Shown here: positions 1 to 8,515 of the stretch, one piece after another
Layout: every line of letters starts with the position of its first letter
Numbering within the stretch: position 1 is the first letter of the stretch
Assembly (NCBI GenBank): GCA_012729785.1
Contig: JAAYCL010000025.1
Coordinates: forward strand, 1-64,000
Length of the DNA stretch: 64,000 nt
Direction of reading: 5' to 3'
Source: Chlamydiota bacterium
GTDB lineage: Bacteria; Auribacterota; Tritonobacteria; UBA1439
The notes under the pieces: model-generated
Told to the model about the DNA's origin: nothing
The model's database searches: none
Seen by the model: only the letters and a program-made list of their open reading frames with translations
Position numbers and translations under genes: made by a program

Positions 1-115
1 CATAACCAGCATGCCCTTCCAGGTCACTTTGCCCCCCTTCCCCGTCACGGAAAGCGGGCAGTTTACCAACTCCCGAATAGGACATTTTAACTTTGCACGA
101 ATAGGACATTATCGT
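1..115 (-). mobile_element. Probable terminus of an IS481-like insertion sequence, cut by the window edge
   Basis: Read on the minus strand, the last codons before the edge give VTWKGMLVM (GTG at 27-25, ATG at 12-10 and 3-1). This resembles the start of IS481-family transposases, which commonly begin with a T/P-W-K-E motif followed by a Met a few residues on. Upstream lie two copies of a 13-base motif (AATGTCCTATTCG on the minus strand) in AT-richer DNA, as expected for transposase-binding repeats at an IS end. Only nine codons are visible, so the family call is inference from memory of the motif; the transposase body is outside the window. Confidence 0.4.
74..110. repeat. Two 13-bp direct repeats (cgaataggacatt)
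   Basis: The identical 13-mer cgaataggacatt occurs at 74-86 and 98-110, 24 bases apart start to start. The second copy is followed by atc rather than ttaa. They sit just upstream of the putative IS transposase start and probably belong to that element's terminal region. Confidence 0.75.
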
Positions 116-127
116 ATTGCGATTACA

Positions 128-161
128 GATATTCGCGCGGCCATGATATTCGCGCGGCCAA
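128..161. repeat. 17-bp tandem duplication
   Basis: The unit gatattcgcgcggccat (128-144) is followed directly by gatattcgcgcggccaa (145-161), with one mismatch at the last base. It lies between the putative IS end and the recO stop codon. It could be a target-site or slippage product; no function is apparent. Confidence 0.8.
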
Positions 162-220
162 TCGCGCGTTCAGACGACCCGCAGGCGCGATGCGCCGTCT
201 CCCCCCGCCGCCGCCCCGCT

Positions 221-1018
221 TCAACGACGGGGAGGAGCGGGGGATCCGCCTGTTGCGGGCGGGGCCGCGGGGGCGAGCAGAACCGCGGCGCGCGGCCGAA
301 TGTCGAGGTGGAAGAGGATCGCCCGGCGGAGCATCTCGGCGGCCTCCGCCGCCTGCCGCCGGTCGGGCCTGACGCGGAACCCCGCGGTCGGGCGCGTCCG
401 GCGCAGGCGGCGGAGAAACGCCACGGTGCCGGGGGTGACGCCGAGGGCGTCGCGGAACCGGGGCGCGCAGCGGCCGCAGATCGTCCCCCCCGCCGCGGCG
501 GAGAAGACCCGCCGCACGCCCGCGGTCGAATGGCAGGAGACGCACCGGTCGAGGCGCAGGGAGTAGCCGAGGATGGTGAGGAGGCGGAGCTCGAAGCAGG
601 CCCTGACGAGCCCAGGGTCGGCGTCGGTGCAGGAGGCCTCCAGCGCCTCCCCGAGGAGCCGAAAGACCGCGGGGGATTTCGCGGCGAGCCCCGTCCCCGC
701 ATCGACGAGTCCCGCCAGGGAACAGGCGAGGGCGAAGCGCGAGAGGTCGGTCCGCAGCGGCTCGAAGGAGTCGAGGATGTCGCACTCCCCGAGGATATTC
801 AGCCCGCGGCGCGGGTTGTCGTAGTAGGTCAGGGCGCAGCGCGTGAACAGCTCGAGCCGCCCGAGGAACGGGCTCCTCCTGCGGCGGGCGCCCTTCGCCA
901 GAAGGCTGAGCCGGCCCGCACGGTCCGTGAAGGCGGTGAGGATGATGCTCGACTCGGTGAAATCCCGACGATGCAGGATGATACCCCGGACGGAATGGAT
1001 CATGGTGATCGGATGCAC
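221..1018 (-). CDS. recO: DNA repair protein RecO
   Basis: RecO helps load RecA onto gapped or broken DNA in the RecFOR pathway. The 265-residue product begins with the OB-fold typical of RecO (residues about 8-80, including GIILHRRDFTESSIILTAF) and has the four-cysteine zinc-finger pattern C159-x2-C162 and C181-x2-C184 seen in many bacterial RecO proteins. The C-terminal 25 residues are Ala/Pro-rich and beyond the usual family length of about 240. Met6 is an alternative start. It is the last gene of the HU-hisS-aspS-phoH-pgpH-ybeY-dgkA-corC-recO run, 54 bases after the corC-like stop; recO next to ybeY and dgkA is a common bacterial arrangement. Confidence 0.9.
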   Translation of the reverse strand: MHPITMIHSVRGIILHRRDFTESSIILTAFTDRAGRLSLLAKGARRRRSPFLGRLELFTRCALTYYDNPRRGLNILGECDILDSFEPLRTDLSRFALACSLAGLVDAGTGLAAKSPAVFRLLGEALEASCTDADPGLVRACFELRLLTILGYSLRLDRCVSCHSTAGVRRVFSAAAGGTICGRCAPRFRDALGVTPGTVAFLRRLRRTRPTAGFRVRPDRRQAAEAAEMLRRAILFHLDIRPRAAVLLAPAAPPATGGSPAPPRR

Positions 1019-1072
1019 GCGGCAAGAGGAAAGCCGGGATTGTGCCTGGAGCTTACGGCTTGGAGCGTAGAG

Positions 1073-2326
1073 CTATTTCCTCACCCCCCTGATCTCCAGC
1101 GTGCGCACGCTCCGCTTCGTGGCGTCGAGAACCTTGAACGAATACCCCCCCCACTCCATCAGTTCCCCGGCGGCGGGCACGCGGCCGCAGAAGGCGCAGA
1201 CGAAGCCGGCGAGCGTGTCGTACTCCTGTCGTTCGGGCACGTCGATGCCCAGCTCCACGCGCGCGTCGTTGACCGAGAGCTGCGCGTCGACCCGGTAGAC
1301 GCCGTCGCCGACCTTCTCGTAGTGGCGCTCGTCGAGCGGATCGTACTCGTCCTTGATCTCCCCGACGATCGCCTCGAGGATGTTCTCCATCGTCACGAGG
1401 CCGGTCGTGACCCCGTACTCGTCCACGACGATCGCCATGTGCGTCTGGCGCTTCCGCATCTCCGCCAGCAGGGCGCGGGCCCCGTTCGTCTCCGGGACGA
1501 AGAGCGGCTCGCGGGCGAGAACCCCCACCTTCGTCTCCGCCCCGCCGGGCTCCGCCAACCGCACGAGGAGGTCCTTCGACAGGAGCACCCCCACGATGTT
1601 GTCGGGGCTCTCGCGGTAGATCGGGATCCGCGACAGATGCTCTGCCCGGACGAGTTCGATCGCCCTGGCGAGCGTCTCCTGTTCCGAGAGGCACCGCATC
1701 GCGACCCGCGGCGTCATGATCTCGCGCGCCTCGATCTCGTGGAACGCGAAGATGCGCCGCACCATCTTCTTCTCCTCCTCGGAGAGCATCCCCGCCCGTT
1801 CGACGCCGCCCATGCACTGTTCGAGCTCGCTCCGCAGGGGCAGGGCTGAGAAACGGAGCGGGGGGCGCCCGAGCATCTTCAAGGCGAGGTTCATCAGCGC
1901 CTGGGATCCGGTCGAGAGGGGGCTGAGAACGGCGCCGATCGTCCGGATGAGGGGCATCAGGTTGAGGCCGATCTTCTCCCCCGCGAGCTGCGCCCACGCC
2001 GAGGGGATGAGGCTACCCGGGAAGGCGATGAGCACCGTCGAGGCGACGAGGGCGATGATGAAGACGTACGGCGGGAGCGAGCGCTCCTGGATGAGGGAGG
2101 CGACCAGCAGGGCGAGCGCCACGCAGGAGATCCGGCTGATCACGCGGAACGACCAGATGATCTGCTGGGAGTGCGTGATCCAGTACTCCACCCCCGCGGC
2201 GGCCCTCCCGCCGCCCTGTCTGATCTTCCAGAGGCGCTCGATCGATATCCCCTGGAGCGCGGCGCTGCCCAGGGTGCAGAAGAAGACCACCGACAGGAAC
2301 GCGGCGGCGGAAAGCCAGGTGAGCAT
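1073..2326 (-). CDS. CNNM/CorC-HlyC family membrane protein with CBS pair
   Basis: A 417-residue member of the CNNM/CorC (hemolysin C-like) family, linked in other bacteria to Mg2+/Co2+ transport and acid or ion homeostasis. Residues 1-150 contain three or four hydrophobic segments replacing a DUF21-type membrane domain. The tandem CBS domains follow from about 195 (EIMTPRVAM at 202-210 is the usual first-CBS signature) to about 320, and the C-terminal CorC_HlyC domain occupies about 335-410 (VDAQLSVNDARVELGIDVP). The membrane part is shorter and less canonical than DUF21. It lies 14 bases after the dgkA/PAP2 stop and is probably co-transcribed with it. The transported ion cannot be told from sequence. 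Confidence 0.85.
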   Translation of the reverse strand: MLTWLSAAAFLSVVFFCTLGSAALQGISIERLWKIRQGGGRAAAGVEYWITHSQQIIWSFRVISRISCVALALLVASLIQERSLPPYVFIIALVASTVLIAFPGSLIPSAWAQLAGEKIGLNLMPLIRTIGAVLSPLSTGSQALMNLALKMLGRPPLRFSALPLRSELEQCMGGVERAGMLSEEEKKMVRRIFAFHEIEAREIMTPRVAMRCLSEQETLARAIELVRAEHLSRIPIYRESPDNIVGVLLSKDLLVRLAEPGGAETKVGVLAREPLFVPETNGARALLAEMRKRQTHMAIVVDEYGVTTGLVTMENILEAIVGEIKDEYDPLDERHYEKVGDGVYRVDAQLSVNDARVELGIDVPERQEYDTLAGFVCAFCGRVPAAGELMEWGGYSFKVLDATKRSVRTLEIRGVRK

Positions 2327-2340
2327 TCGGCCCCTTTCCT

Positions 2341-3051
2341 TTACCCGACCCGGCAGTAGAGCCGGTAGAGCAGCAGCGTGACGACGGCGCCGAGGAGCGC
2401 CCCGAGAACGGCCTCGGAGACCGTGTGGATGCCGGACGCCACCCTGCCCTGCGCGACCATCAACGCCAGCAGGTAGGCCAGGAACAGCGCCGGGAACGAC
2501 GACGGGACGAGGATCGCGACGAGGGTCGCCGCGGCGAAGGCCACGGCGGCGTGCGCGCTCGGCATCCCGCCGCGGAGCGGCGTCCCGCGGCGGGACGCGA
2601 TCTTGATCCCCACCGCCGCCATCATGACGACCAGCAAGGCGAGGAACACGGCGTGGAGCGACAGGCTCCTGACCGCCTCGGCGCCCGCGAGGATCGACGG
2701 TTCGACGCGCCGGGCGAAGACGAGGTAGCCGATGATCGTCGCGTTGACGGCCGCGAGCAGCGCCGCCCCGGCGCCGATATCCTTCACCAGCCGCGCGAGC
2801 GGGTGGTAGGTCTCGCTGATCAGGTCGATGGTGAGCTCCGCCGCGGTGTTGACCATCTCCGCGAAGAGCATCAAGAAGATGGCGAGGCAGACGAAGAGGA
2901 AGTCGATCCTCGGCAGGTCGAGGACGAGGGCCAGCACCAGCACCAGGGCGCCGGCGGTGAAGTGGATGCGCATGTTGCGCTGCGTCTTGAGGACGTAGAC
3001 GATCCCCTCGATGGCGCAGTTGAAGCTGTCGATCAGCCGGTTGCGCTCCAT
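2341..3051 (-). CDS. Fused DgkA-type lipid kinase and PAP2-type lipid phosphatase
   Basis: A 236-residue membrane protein with two enzymes in one chain. Residues 1-125 match the prokaryotic diacylglycerol/undecaprenol kinase family (RIHFTAGALVL, then the EMVNTAAELTID core at 65-76 with its membrane glutamates). Residues 130-236 match PAP2: PSAH at 164-167 and R203-x5-H209 with E213 where Asp is usual. The start ATG (3051-3049) lies inside ybeY and overlaps it by 19 bases, so translation is probably coupled; a longer upstream frame only shadows ybeY. It probably acts on undecaprenol/undecaprenyl phosphate or diacylglycerol in the inner membrane. The two activities oppose each other on paper, so they may serve different substrates. 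Confidence 0.85.
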   Translation of the reverse strand: MERNRLIDSFNCAIEGIVYVLKTQRNMRIHFTAGALVLVLALVLDLPRIDFLFVCLAIFLMLFAEMVNTAAELTIDLISETYHPLARLVKDIGAGAALLAAVNATIIGYLVFARRVEPSILAGAEAVRSLSLHAVFLALLVVMMAAVGIKIASRRGTPLRGGMPSAHAAVAFAAATLVAILVPSSFPALFLAYLLALMVAQGRVASGIHTVSEAVLGALLGAVVTLLLYRLYCRVG

Positions 3052-3491
3052 AGTCCCTTCCGCACGATCTCCTCGACGAGCACCCGCTGCCGCCGCTCCA
3101 TCCGCTTCCGCGCCCCCGCGGTTTCGTCGTCGTAGCCGCACAGGTGCAGGATCCCGTGCACGAGGTAGAGCAGCAGCTCCTTCCCGCTCGAGGTCCCGGC
3201 GGCGCGCGCGAAGGCCTGCGCCCGCCGCGGCGAGATCACCACGTCCCCGATGAGCCGCGGACGCCCGCGGAGACCGGCCCCCTCGAGCGGGAATGCGAGC
3301 ACGTCGGTGCCGCGGTCGACCCCGCGGTACCGCCGGTTGAGACTGCGCATGAGGCGCTCCCCCGCGAAGAGGACGCCGAGCTCGCACCCCTCCGGGCGCC
3401 GCTCCCGGCGCAGCACGTACGCCGCGGCCCGCCTGACCGCGGGCGCGTCAATCAGGGTCGCCCTGACCCTGCTCTCCACCCTGATCCTCAT
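3033..3491 (-). CDS. ybeY: Endoribonuclease YbeY (rRNA maturation factor)
   Basis: YbeY is a metal-dependent RNase for 16S rRNA 3'-end maturation and ribosome quality control. The 152-residue length is normal. The zinc motif reads HGILHLCGYDDE: H112 and H116 are present, but the third ligand, normally His, is Asp122. Some lineages carry substitutions at this position, so activity is not excluded. The conserved region TDVLAFPLE (residues 62-70) and GDVVISP (82-88) are typical. The gene overlaps pgpH upstream by 44 bases and dgkA/PAP2 downstream by 19, the usual phoH-pgpH-ybeY-dgkA order. Confidence 0.93.
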   Translation of the reverse strand: MRIRVESRVRATLIDAPAVRRAAAYVLRRERRPEGCELGVLFAGERLMRSLNRRYRGVDRGTDVLAFPLEGAGLRGRPRLIGDVVISPRRAQAFARAAGTSSGKELLLYLVHGILHLCGYDDETAGARKRMERRQRVLVEEIVRKGLWSATG

Positions 3492-5757
3492 CGTCCCCGC
3501 CCCCCGGCGTCGGGTACTTCACCCGCGCGTGGAACGTGCTCGTGAGCACGTGTTCGAACCTCTGGATGATCAGCCGGACCTCGTTGAAGGTGAGGTCGCA
3601 CTCGTCGAGCTGGCCGTCGGAGATGCGCGTATAGACGATCTCCCTGACGAAGTTGCCGATCCGCCCCGGCGTGGGGCGGCTCAGGCACCGCGACGCCGCC
3701 TCGACCGCGTCCGCGAGCAGGATGAGCGCGGTCTCCTTGCTCCGCGGCTTCGGGCCGGGGTAGCGGAAATCCTCCTGCGCCACCTCCTCCCCCTCGGCCC
3801 GCGACTTCTGCTCGGCGCGGTGGTAGAAGAAGTAGACGAGCCCGGTCCCGTGGTGCTCCTGGATCGCCCTGACGATCATCGGGTTGAGCTTCCAGGTGAG
3901 GGCGATGTCGACCCCGTCCTTGACGTGCGAGAGGATGATCAGGTTGCTCATGCTCGGATTCAGCTCGTCGTGCTTGCTCTCCTCGAACAGGGCGTTTTCG
4001 ACGTAATACTCCGGCTTCAGGATCTTCCCGATGTCGTGGAAGTAGGCCCCGACCCGGACCTGGAGCGGGTTGGCACCCACCGCCTCCGCGGCCGCCTCCG
4101 CGAGGGTGCCCACGATAAGGCTGTGGTGGTAGGTGCCGGGCGCCTTGATGAACATCTCCTTGAGGAGCGGGTGGTTCAGATCCGCCAGCTCCAGCAGCCG
4201 AAAGTTCGTCGCCAGGTTGAAGGCGTACTCGAGGATCGGCAGAACGCTGCCCGCGAGAAACGCCGACAGCATCCCCGAGACGAGCCCGCCCGCCGCGCGG
4301 AATCCCGACGTGGCCGACACGATATTGAGATCGGAGATCGCGTCGAGGGCGCCGATGGTGATGATGTTCCCGAGCGCAACCGTCGCCCCCGCCCTGACGA
4401 GATCGCTCCGCCGGCGCACCCCGAGGGAGGCGTAGATCGCCAGGATGCCGCCCACGGTGCTCACGAGGGTGTACGGGAGGCTGAATCCCTTCATGATCCC
4501 GACGAGGAGGGCGAGGAGCGCGACGAAGAAGAGCGCGAGGGTGTGGCTGAGGAGGAGGGTGAGGAGGATCCCCGCCATCGGGACGGACACCGCGGCGAAG
4601 TAGTGGAACAGGTTGTTCCAGGAGGATTGTATCGCGCCGAACGGGATCAGCGAGATGCCGCGGGATATGAGGAGCGCCCCGAGCATGATCAGGGAGAGCA
4701 GCAGCAGGGACGAGTTGCTGTCGTAGAGGACCGGCTGGTAGTTCATCAGGTAGCGCCGAGAGAGGATGAGCAGCATCACGACGAGGAGGGCGAGGCCGAG
4801 GATGTCGTAGAGCTGCTGCCGCATCTTCGTCGGGCCGGGTTCGGCCTCCGCCCGGCTCTGCAGGTAGGCGGCGTACAGCTCCATCTGCCCGGCGGTCACC
4901 TCGTACCCGCGCTCGATGATCTTGCTGCCCGCCTGGACCCTGCTGATCACGGGGGCGATGCGTTCGGCGGCGCGATCGCGCTCGCGCTGCGTCAGCGTCT
5001 CGTCGTAGGTGATGCTCCGCTCGCAGCAGGCGTAGAGGAGCCCGACGGCGGCATCCCGGCTGCGCCGGTCGCGCGGGAAGACCACCGCCGCCCATCGCTC
5101 CGCGGCGGCGCGGGCGGCCTCGCGGAGGGCCTCGCGGTGCCGCTCGCGCTCCGGCGCCTCCCCGCCCGCCGCGGCGATGCGCGCCGCGTCGGCGACGATC
5201 GTGGCCTCGGGCCCGCCGAAGGTGGCGAGCAGCTCCTCCATCTGCGTCGCGATCCGCTCCGGTTCGGCCGCCGTGCCGAGAAGCTCGACCGCGTGCGCGT
5301 CGAAGCCGGCCTCCGCCTCCGTCACCGCCGCCCCGGGGGGCTTCGCAACGGGGGTGCGGTTCTTGCGCGCCGCGTCGGCGGCCCTGATCGACTCGGCGAG
5401 GCCCTGCGCGCACTCCCGGAGCTGCACGGCGGAGAAGCTGTAGAACGGGAGCACCTTCTGGGCGGCCTCGCGCCGCAGCCGCTCCGTCTGCTCCCGGTTT
5501 TCGTAGACGAAGCCGCTGTCGGCGAAGACGTCCTTGGGGGCCGGCTGCCCGACGAACAGGTCGATGGTCTCGCGCGAGGGGGCCTGTCCCATCGAAACGA
5601 TCCAGACGCACCCGGCGAAGCTCGCCGCCGCGATCAGCGTCTTGACGAGCGGCCCCTTCTCGAACGCGGTGCGGAGCGGCCCCGCACGGAACTTCTTCCG
5701 GAGCCGCCCGCCGGCCACCCCCTGCCGGCGCAGCCGATACCAGGTCAGGAGCTTCAT
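3448..5757 (-). CDS. PgpH-like membrane HD phosphohydrolase (7TM-HD family)
   Basis: A 769-residue member of the 7TMR-HD family, whose characterised members (PgpH) degrade cyclic di-AMP. One helix near residues 38-55 precedes a large extracytoplasmic region to about 305 with many charged residues. Six or seven membrane helices follow (about 310-520), then a cytosolic HD domain (about 545-720) with metal-binding motifs YHHSLIVG and AYFHDIGKI. The C-terminus is Gly/Asp/Gln-rich. It sits between phoH (4 bases upstream) and ybeY (overlapping). c-di-AMP as substrate is inferred from the family; no diadenylate cyclase is in the window. Confidence 0.9.
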   Translation of the reverse strand: MKLLTWYRLRRQGVAGGRLRKKFRAGPLRTAFEKGPLVKTLIAAASFAGCVWIVSMGQAPSRETIDLFVGQPAPKDVFADSGFVYENREQTERLRREAAQKVLPFYSFSAVQLRECAQGLAESIRAADAARKNRTPVAKPPGAAVTEAEAGFDAHAVELLGTAAEPERIATQMEELLATFGGPEATIVADAARIAAAGGEAPERERHREALREAARAAAERWAAVVFPRDRRSRDAAVGLLYACCERSITYDETLTQRERDRAAERIAPVISRVQAGSKIIERGYEVTAGQMELYAAYLQSRAEAEPGPTKMRQQLYDILGLALLVVMLLILSRRYLMNYQPVLYDSNSSLLLLSLIMLGALLISRGISLIPFGAIQSSWNNLFHYFAAVSVPMAGILLTLLLSHTLALFFVALLALLVGIMKGFSLPYTLVSTVGGILAIYASLGVRRRSDLVRAGATVALGNIITIGALDAISDLNIVSATSGFRAAGGLVSGMLSAFLAGSVLPILEYAFNLATNFRLLELADLNHPLLKEMFIKAPGTYHHSLIVGTLAEAAAEAVGANPLQVRVGAYFHDIGKILKPEYYVENALFEESKHDELNPSMSNLIILSHVKDGVDIALTWKLNPMIVRAIQEHHGTGLVYFFYHRAEQKSRAEGEEVAQEDFRYPGPKPRSKETALILLADAVEAASRCLSRPTPGRIGNFVREIVYTRISDGQLDECDLTFNEVRLIIQRFEHVLTSTFHARVKYPTPGGGDDEDQGGEQGQGDPD

Positions 5758-5761
5758 CCGG

Positions 5762-6727
5762 TCACGCCCCCCTCCCGCCGCGCCCCTTCCCGTTCCCGGC
5801 GCGCGCGTACGCCTTGACGATCCTCTGCACCAGCTCGTGCCGCACCACGTCCCGCTCGGTGAGGTAGGCGAAGCGTATCCCGTCGACCGCCCGGAGCACC
5901 GACTGCACCTGCACGAGGCCCGAGGCGCGGTGGCCGGGGAGATCGACCTGCGTGATGTCCCCGGTGACGACCGCCTTCGATCCCGGGCCGAGCCGCGTGA
6001 GGAACATCTTCATCTGCTCCGCCGTGCTGTTCTGGGCTTCGTCGAGGATGATGAACGAGTCGTTCAGCGTCCGCCCCCGCATGTAGGCGAGCGGCGCGAC
6101 CTCGATGAGGCCGCGCTCGATATGCCGCGCGACCTGCGCCGGATCCATCATGTCGTAGAGCGGCCTGAGGTACGGCGTGATCTTCTCGTGCAGGTCGCCA
6201 GGGAGAAAACCGAGCGACTCCCCCGCCTCGACCGCGGGACGCGTCAGGATGATCCGCCCCGCCCGTTCGTCGACGAGGGCCTCCACCGCCATCGCCATGG
6301 CGAGGTAGGTCTTCCCGGTGCCGGCGGGCCCGATGCCGAAGACGATGTCGTTCCCGCGGATCGCATCGACGTACGCCTTCTGCCCCTCCGTCCTGGGCGT
6401 CACGAAGATCTTCTTCGACGGGACGCGTATCCTGTCGGAGAGAAACGCCTGCATCTCCCCCTCCCGGCGGCGGGCGACGGCGCGGATCGCGTAGGCGATG
6501 TCGTCCCTGCGGATCTCCCTGCCCAGGCGCGCGGCCTCGGAGAGTTCGCCGAGGACCGTCCGGCACCTCCCGACCCCGGGGCCGTCGCCGCATATCTTGA
6601 CGGAGGTGCCCCGCGCGACAACGGTCACGCCGAACGCCTTCTCGAAGGCCCGCAGATGCTCCTCGCGGCCGCCGCAGACCGCGCCCGCCTGCTGCGGCGT
6701 GTCGAAATCGAGGCGAAACTCGGCCAT
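5762..6727 (-). CDS. phoH: PhoH-family ATPase (YbeZ)
   Basis: A 321-residue PhoH/YbeZ-type P-loop ATPase, thought to act with YbeY in RNA metabolism. The Walker A motif is GIGPAGTGKT (131-140) and the Walker B is FIILDEAQNST, followed by the FLTRLGPGSKAVVTGD segment typical of PhoH. The N-terminal 75 residues form the small KH-like region of the family. The ATG at 6727 fits the family's usual length; a longer overlapping frame is a shadow. The stop is 4 bases before pgpH and the gene follows aspS by 27 bases. Confidence 0.93.
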   Translation of the reverse strand: MAEFRLDFDTPQQAGAVCGGREEHLRAFEKAFGVTVVARGTSVKICGDGPGVGRCRTVLGELSEAARLGREIRRDDIAYAIRAVARRREGEMQAFLSDRIRVPSKKIFVTPRTEGQKAYVDAIRGNDIVFGIGPAGTGKTYLAMAMAVEALVDERAGRIILTRPAVEAGESLGFLPGDLHEKITPYLRPLYDMMDPAQVARHIERGLIEVAPLAYMRGRTLNDSFIILDEAQNSTAEQMKMFLTRLGPGSKAVVTGDITQVDLPGHRASGLVQVQSVLRAVDGIRFAYLTERDVVRHELVQRIVKAYARAGNGKGRGGRGA

Positions 6728-6754
6728 CGCGCGTCGATCCCCCCGGAGCGCCTC

Positions 6755-8515
6755 TCAGCCCCCGATCCGGATATGAAGCTCCTTCAGCTGCGCGGGGCTC
6801 ACCGGGGAGGGCGAGCCGGTCATCGGGCACGAGGCCTTCTGCGTCTTCGGGAAGGCGATCACGTCCCGGATGGTCTCCCGCCCCGCCATCAGCATCACCA
6901 GCCGGTCGAGCCCGAGCGCGATCCCCGCGTGGGGCGGGGCGCCGTGTCGAAGCGCGGCGAGGAAGAAGCCGAAACGGTCCTCGACGACCTTGTCGTCGAG
7001 CCGGAGCAACGCGAAGATCCGGCGCTGGAGCCCCTCGTCGTGGATCCGCACGCTCCCGCTGCCCAACTCGCACCCGTTCAGCACGAGGTCGTACGAGGAG
7101 GACCGGACCCGGAGCGGTTCGGTATCGAGGAGCGCCTCCTCCCCGGCCTTCGGTGCGGTGAACGGATGGTGCTCGCTGTCGAGGCGCTTCTCCTCCTCGT
7201 TCCAGGTGAAGAGCGGGAACTCCGTGATCCAGGCGAACCTGAACTCCCCGGCGGCGGCGAGCGTGAGCTCGCGGCCGAGACGGTTCCTTATCGCGGAGAG
7301 CGTCGCGCGGGCGACCGGCGGGGCGGCGGCGACGAGGAGGATGAGGTCGCCCGCGGCGGCGGCGAGAGCGCCGCGGAGCCCGGCGAGCTTCTCGGCCCCG
7401 AAAAACTTCGCGATCGGCGACTCGAGAGACTCCGCCCCCACCCTGAACCAGGCCAGTCCCCCGGCCCCCTGCGCCGTCGCGAAGGCGGTCAGCCCGTCGA
7501 GCGCGGAGCGCGACCAGCTTCCGCAGCCCGGGGCCGCGAGCCCCTTCACGCACCCGCCCTCCGCCAGCGCCGACTCGAAGCCGCGGAACGCGGAGCCCCC
7601 CATGATCCCGGTGACGTCCTTGAGTTCGAGGCCGAATCGGAGATCGGGCTTGTCGGTCCCGAACCGTTCCATCGCGTCCAGGTGGGCGATGCGCGGAAAC
7701 GGAACGGGCAGCTCGACGCCGAGCGTTTTCGAGAAGACGCGGGCGAGCATCCCCTCCACCACCTCGAAGACGTCCTCCTCCCCCGCGAAGCTCATCTCCA
7801 AATCCACCTGCGTGAACTCGGGCTGGCGGTCCGCCCGCAGATCCTCATCCCGGAAGCATTTGCAGATCTGGAAGTAGCGCTCCATCCCCCCGACCATGAG
7901 GAGCTGTTTCAGGAGCTGGGGCGACTGGGGGAGGGCGAAGAACGTTCCCGGCTGCGTCCGGCTCGGGACGAGGTAGTCGCGCGCGCCCTCGGGGGTGCTC
8001 TTGGTGAGTATCGGGGTCTCGATCTCGAGGAACCCGCGCGCGTCGAGGTAGTTCCTCGCCTCGAGCGCGGCGCGATGCCGCGTCTCGAGCGCTTTCTGGA
8101 GCCCGGGCCGGCGGAGGTCCAGATAGCGGTAGGCGAGCCGCAGATCCTCGCCCACCTCCCCCTCGTCCTCCACGGAAAAGGGGGGCGTCTGCGCCCGGGC
8201 GAGCACCGTCAGCGTGTCCGCGAGCAGTTCCACCTCGCCGGAGGGGAGTTTCGGGTTCTCGGTCCCGGGCGGGCGGCGGCGGACCGCGCCCGAGACGGCG
8301 ATCACGTACTCCCCGCGCAGCGACTCCGCGCGGGCGTGGATCTCCGCCGACGCCTCCGGGTTGAAGACGACCTGCGCGAGACCGCTCCGATCGCGCAGAT
8401 CCGCGAAGATGAGGCCGCCATGATCCCGCCGCCGATGGACCCAGCCGCAGAGGGAGACGCGCTCCCCCGCGTGCCCGGCGTTCAGCGCCCCGCACCAGTG
8501 CGTCCGCATCGTCAT
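6755..8515 (-). CDS. aspS: Aspartate-tRNA ligase, bacterial type
   Basis: Charges tRNA-Asp (or Asp/Asn if non-discriminating). The 586-residue protein has the N-terminal OB anticodon-binding domain (about 1-105, GWVHRRRDHGGLIFADLRDR), class II motif 2 (FRDEDLRADRQPEFTQVDLE), the GAD insertion domain of bacterial AspRS (about 290-410) and motif 3 (GLDRLVML). The ATG at 8515-8513 overlaps the hisS TGA as ATGA, which fixes the start. No Gat amidotransferase genes are here, so discrimination cannot be judged. Confidence 0.95.
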   Translation of the reverse strand: MTMRTHWCGALNAGHAGERVSLCGWVHRRRDHGGLIFADLRDRSGLAQVVFNPEASAEIHARAESLRGEYVIAVSGAVRRRPPGTENPKLPSGEVELLADTLTVLARAQTPPFSVEDEGEVGEDLRLAYRYLDLRRPGLQKALETRHRAALEARNYLDARGFLEIETPILTKSTPEGARDYLVPSRTQPGTFFALPQSPQLLKQLLMVGGMERYFQICKCFRDEDLRADRQPEFTQVDLEMSFAGEEDVFEVVEGMLARVFSKTLGVELPVPFPRIAHLDAMERFGTDKPDLRFGLELKDVTGIMGGSAFRGFESALAEGGCVKGLAAPGCGSWSRSALDGLTAFATAQGAGGLAWFRVGAESLESPIAKFFGAEKLAGLRGALAAAAGDLILLVAAAPPVARATLSAIRNRLGRELTLAAAGEFRFAWITEFPLFTWNEEEKRLDSEHHPFTAPKAGEEALLDTEPLRVRSSSYDLVLNGCELGSGSVRIHDEGLQRRIFALLRLDDKVVEDRFGFFLAALRHGAPPHAGIALGLDRLVMLMAGRETIRDVIAFPKTQKASCPMTGSPSPVSPAQLKELHIRIGG

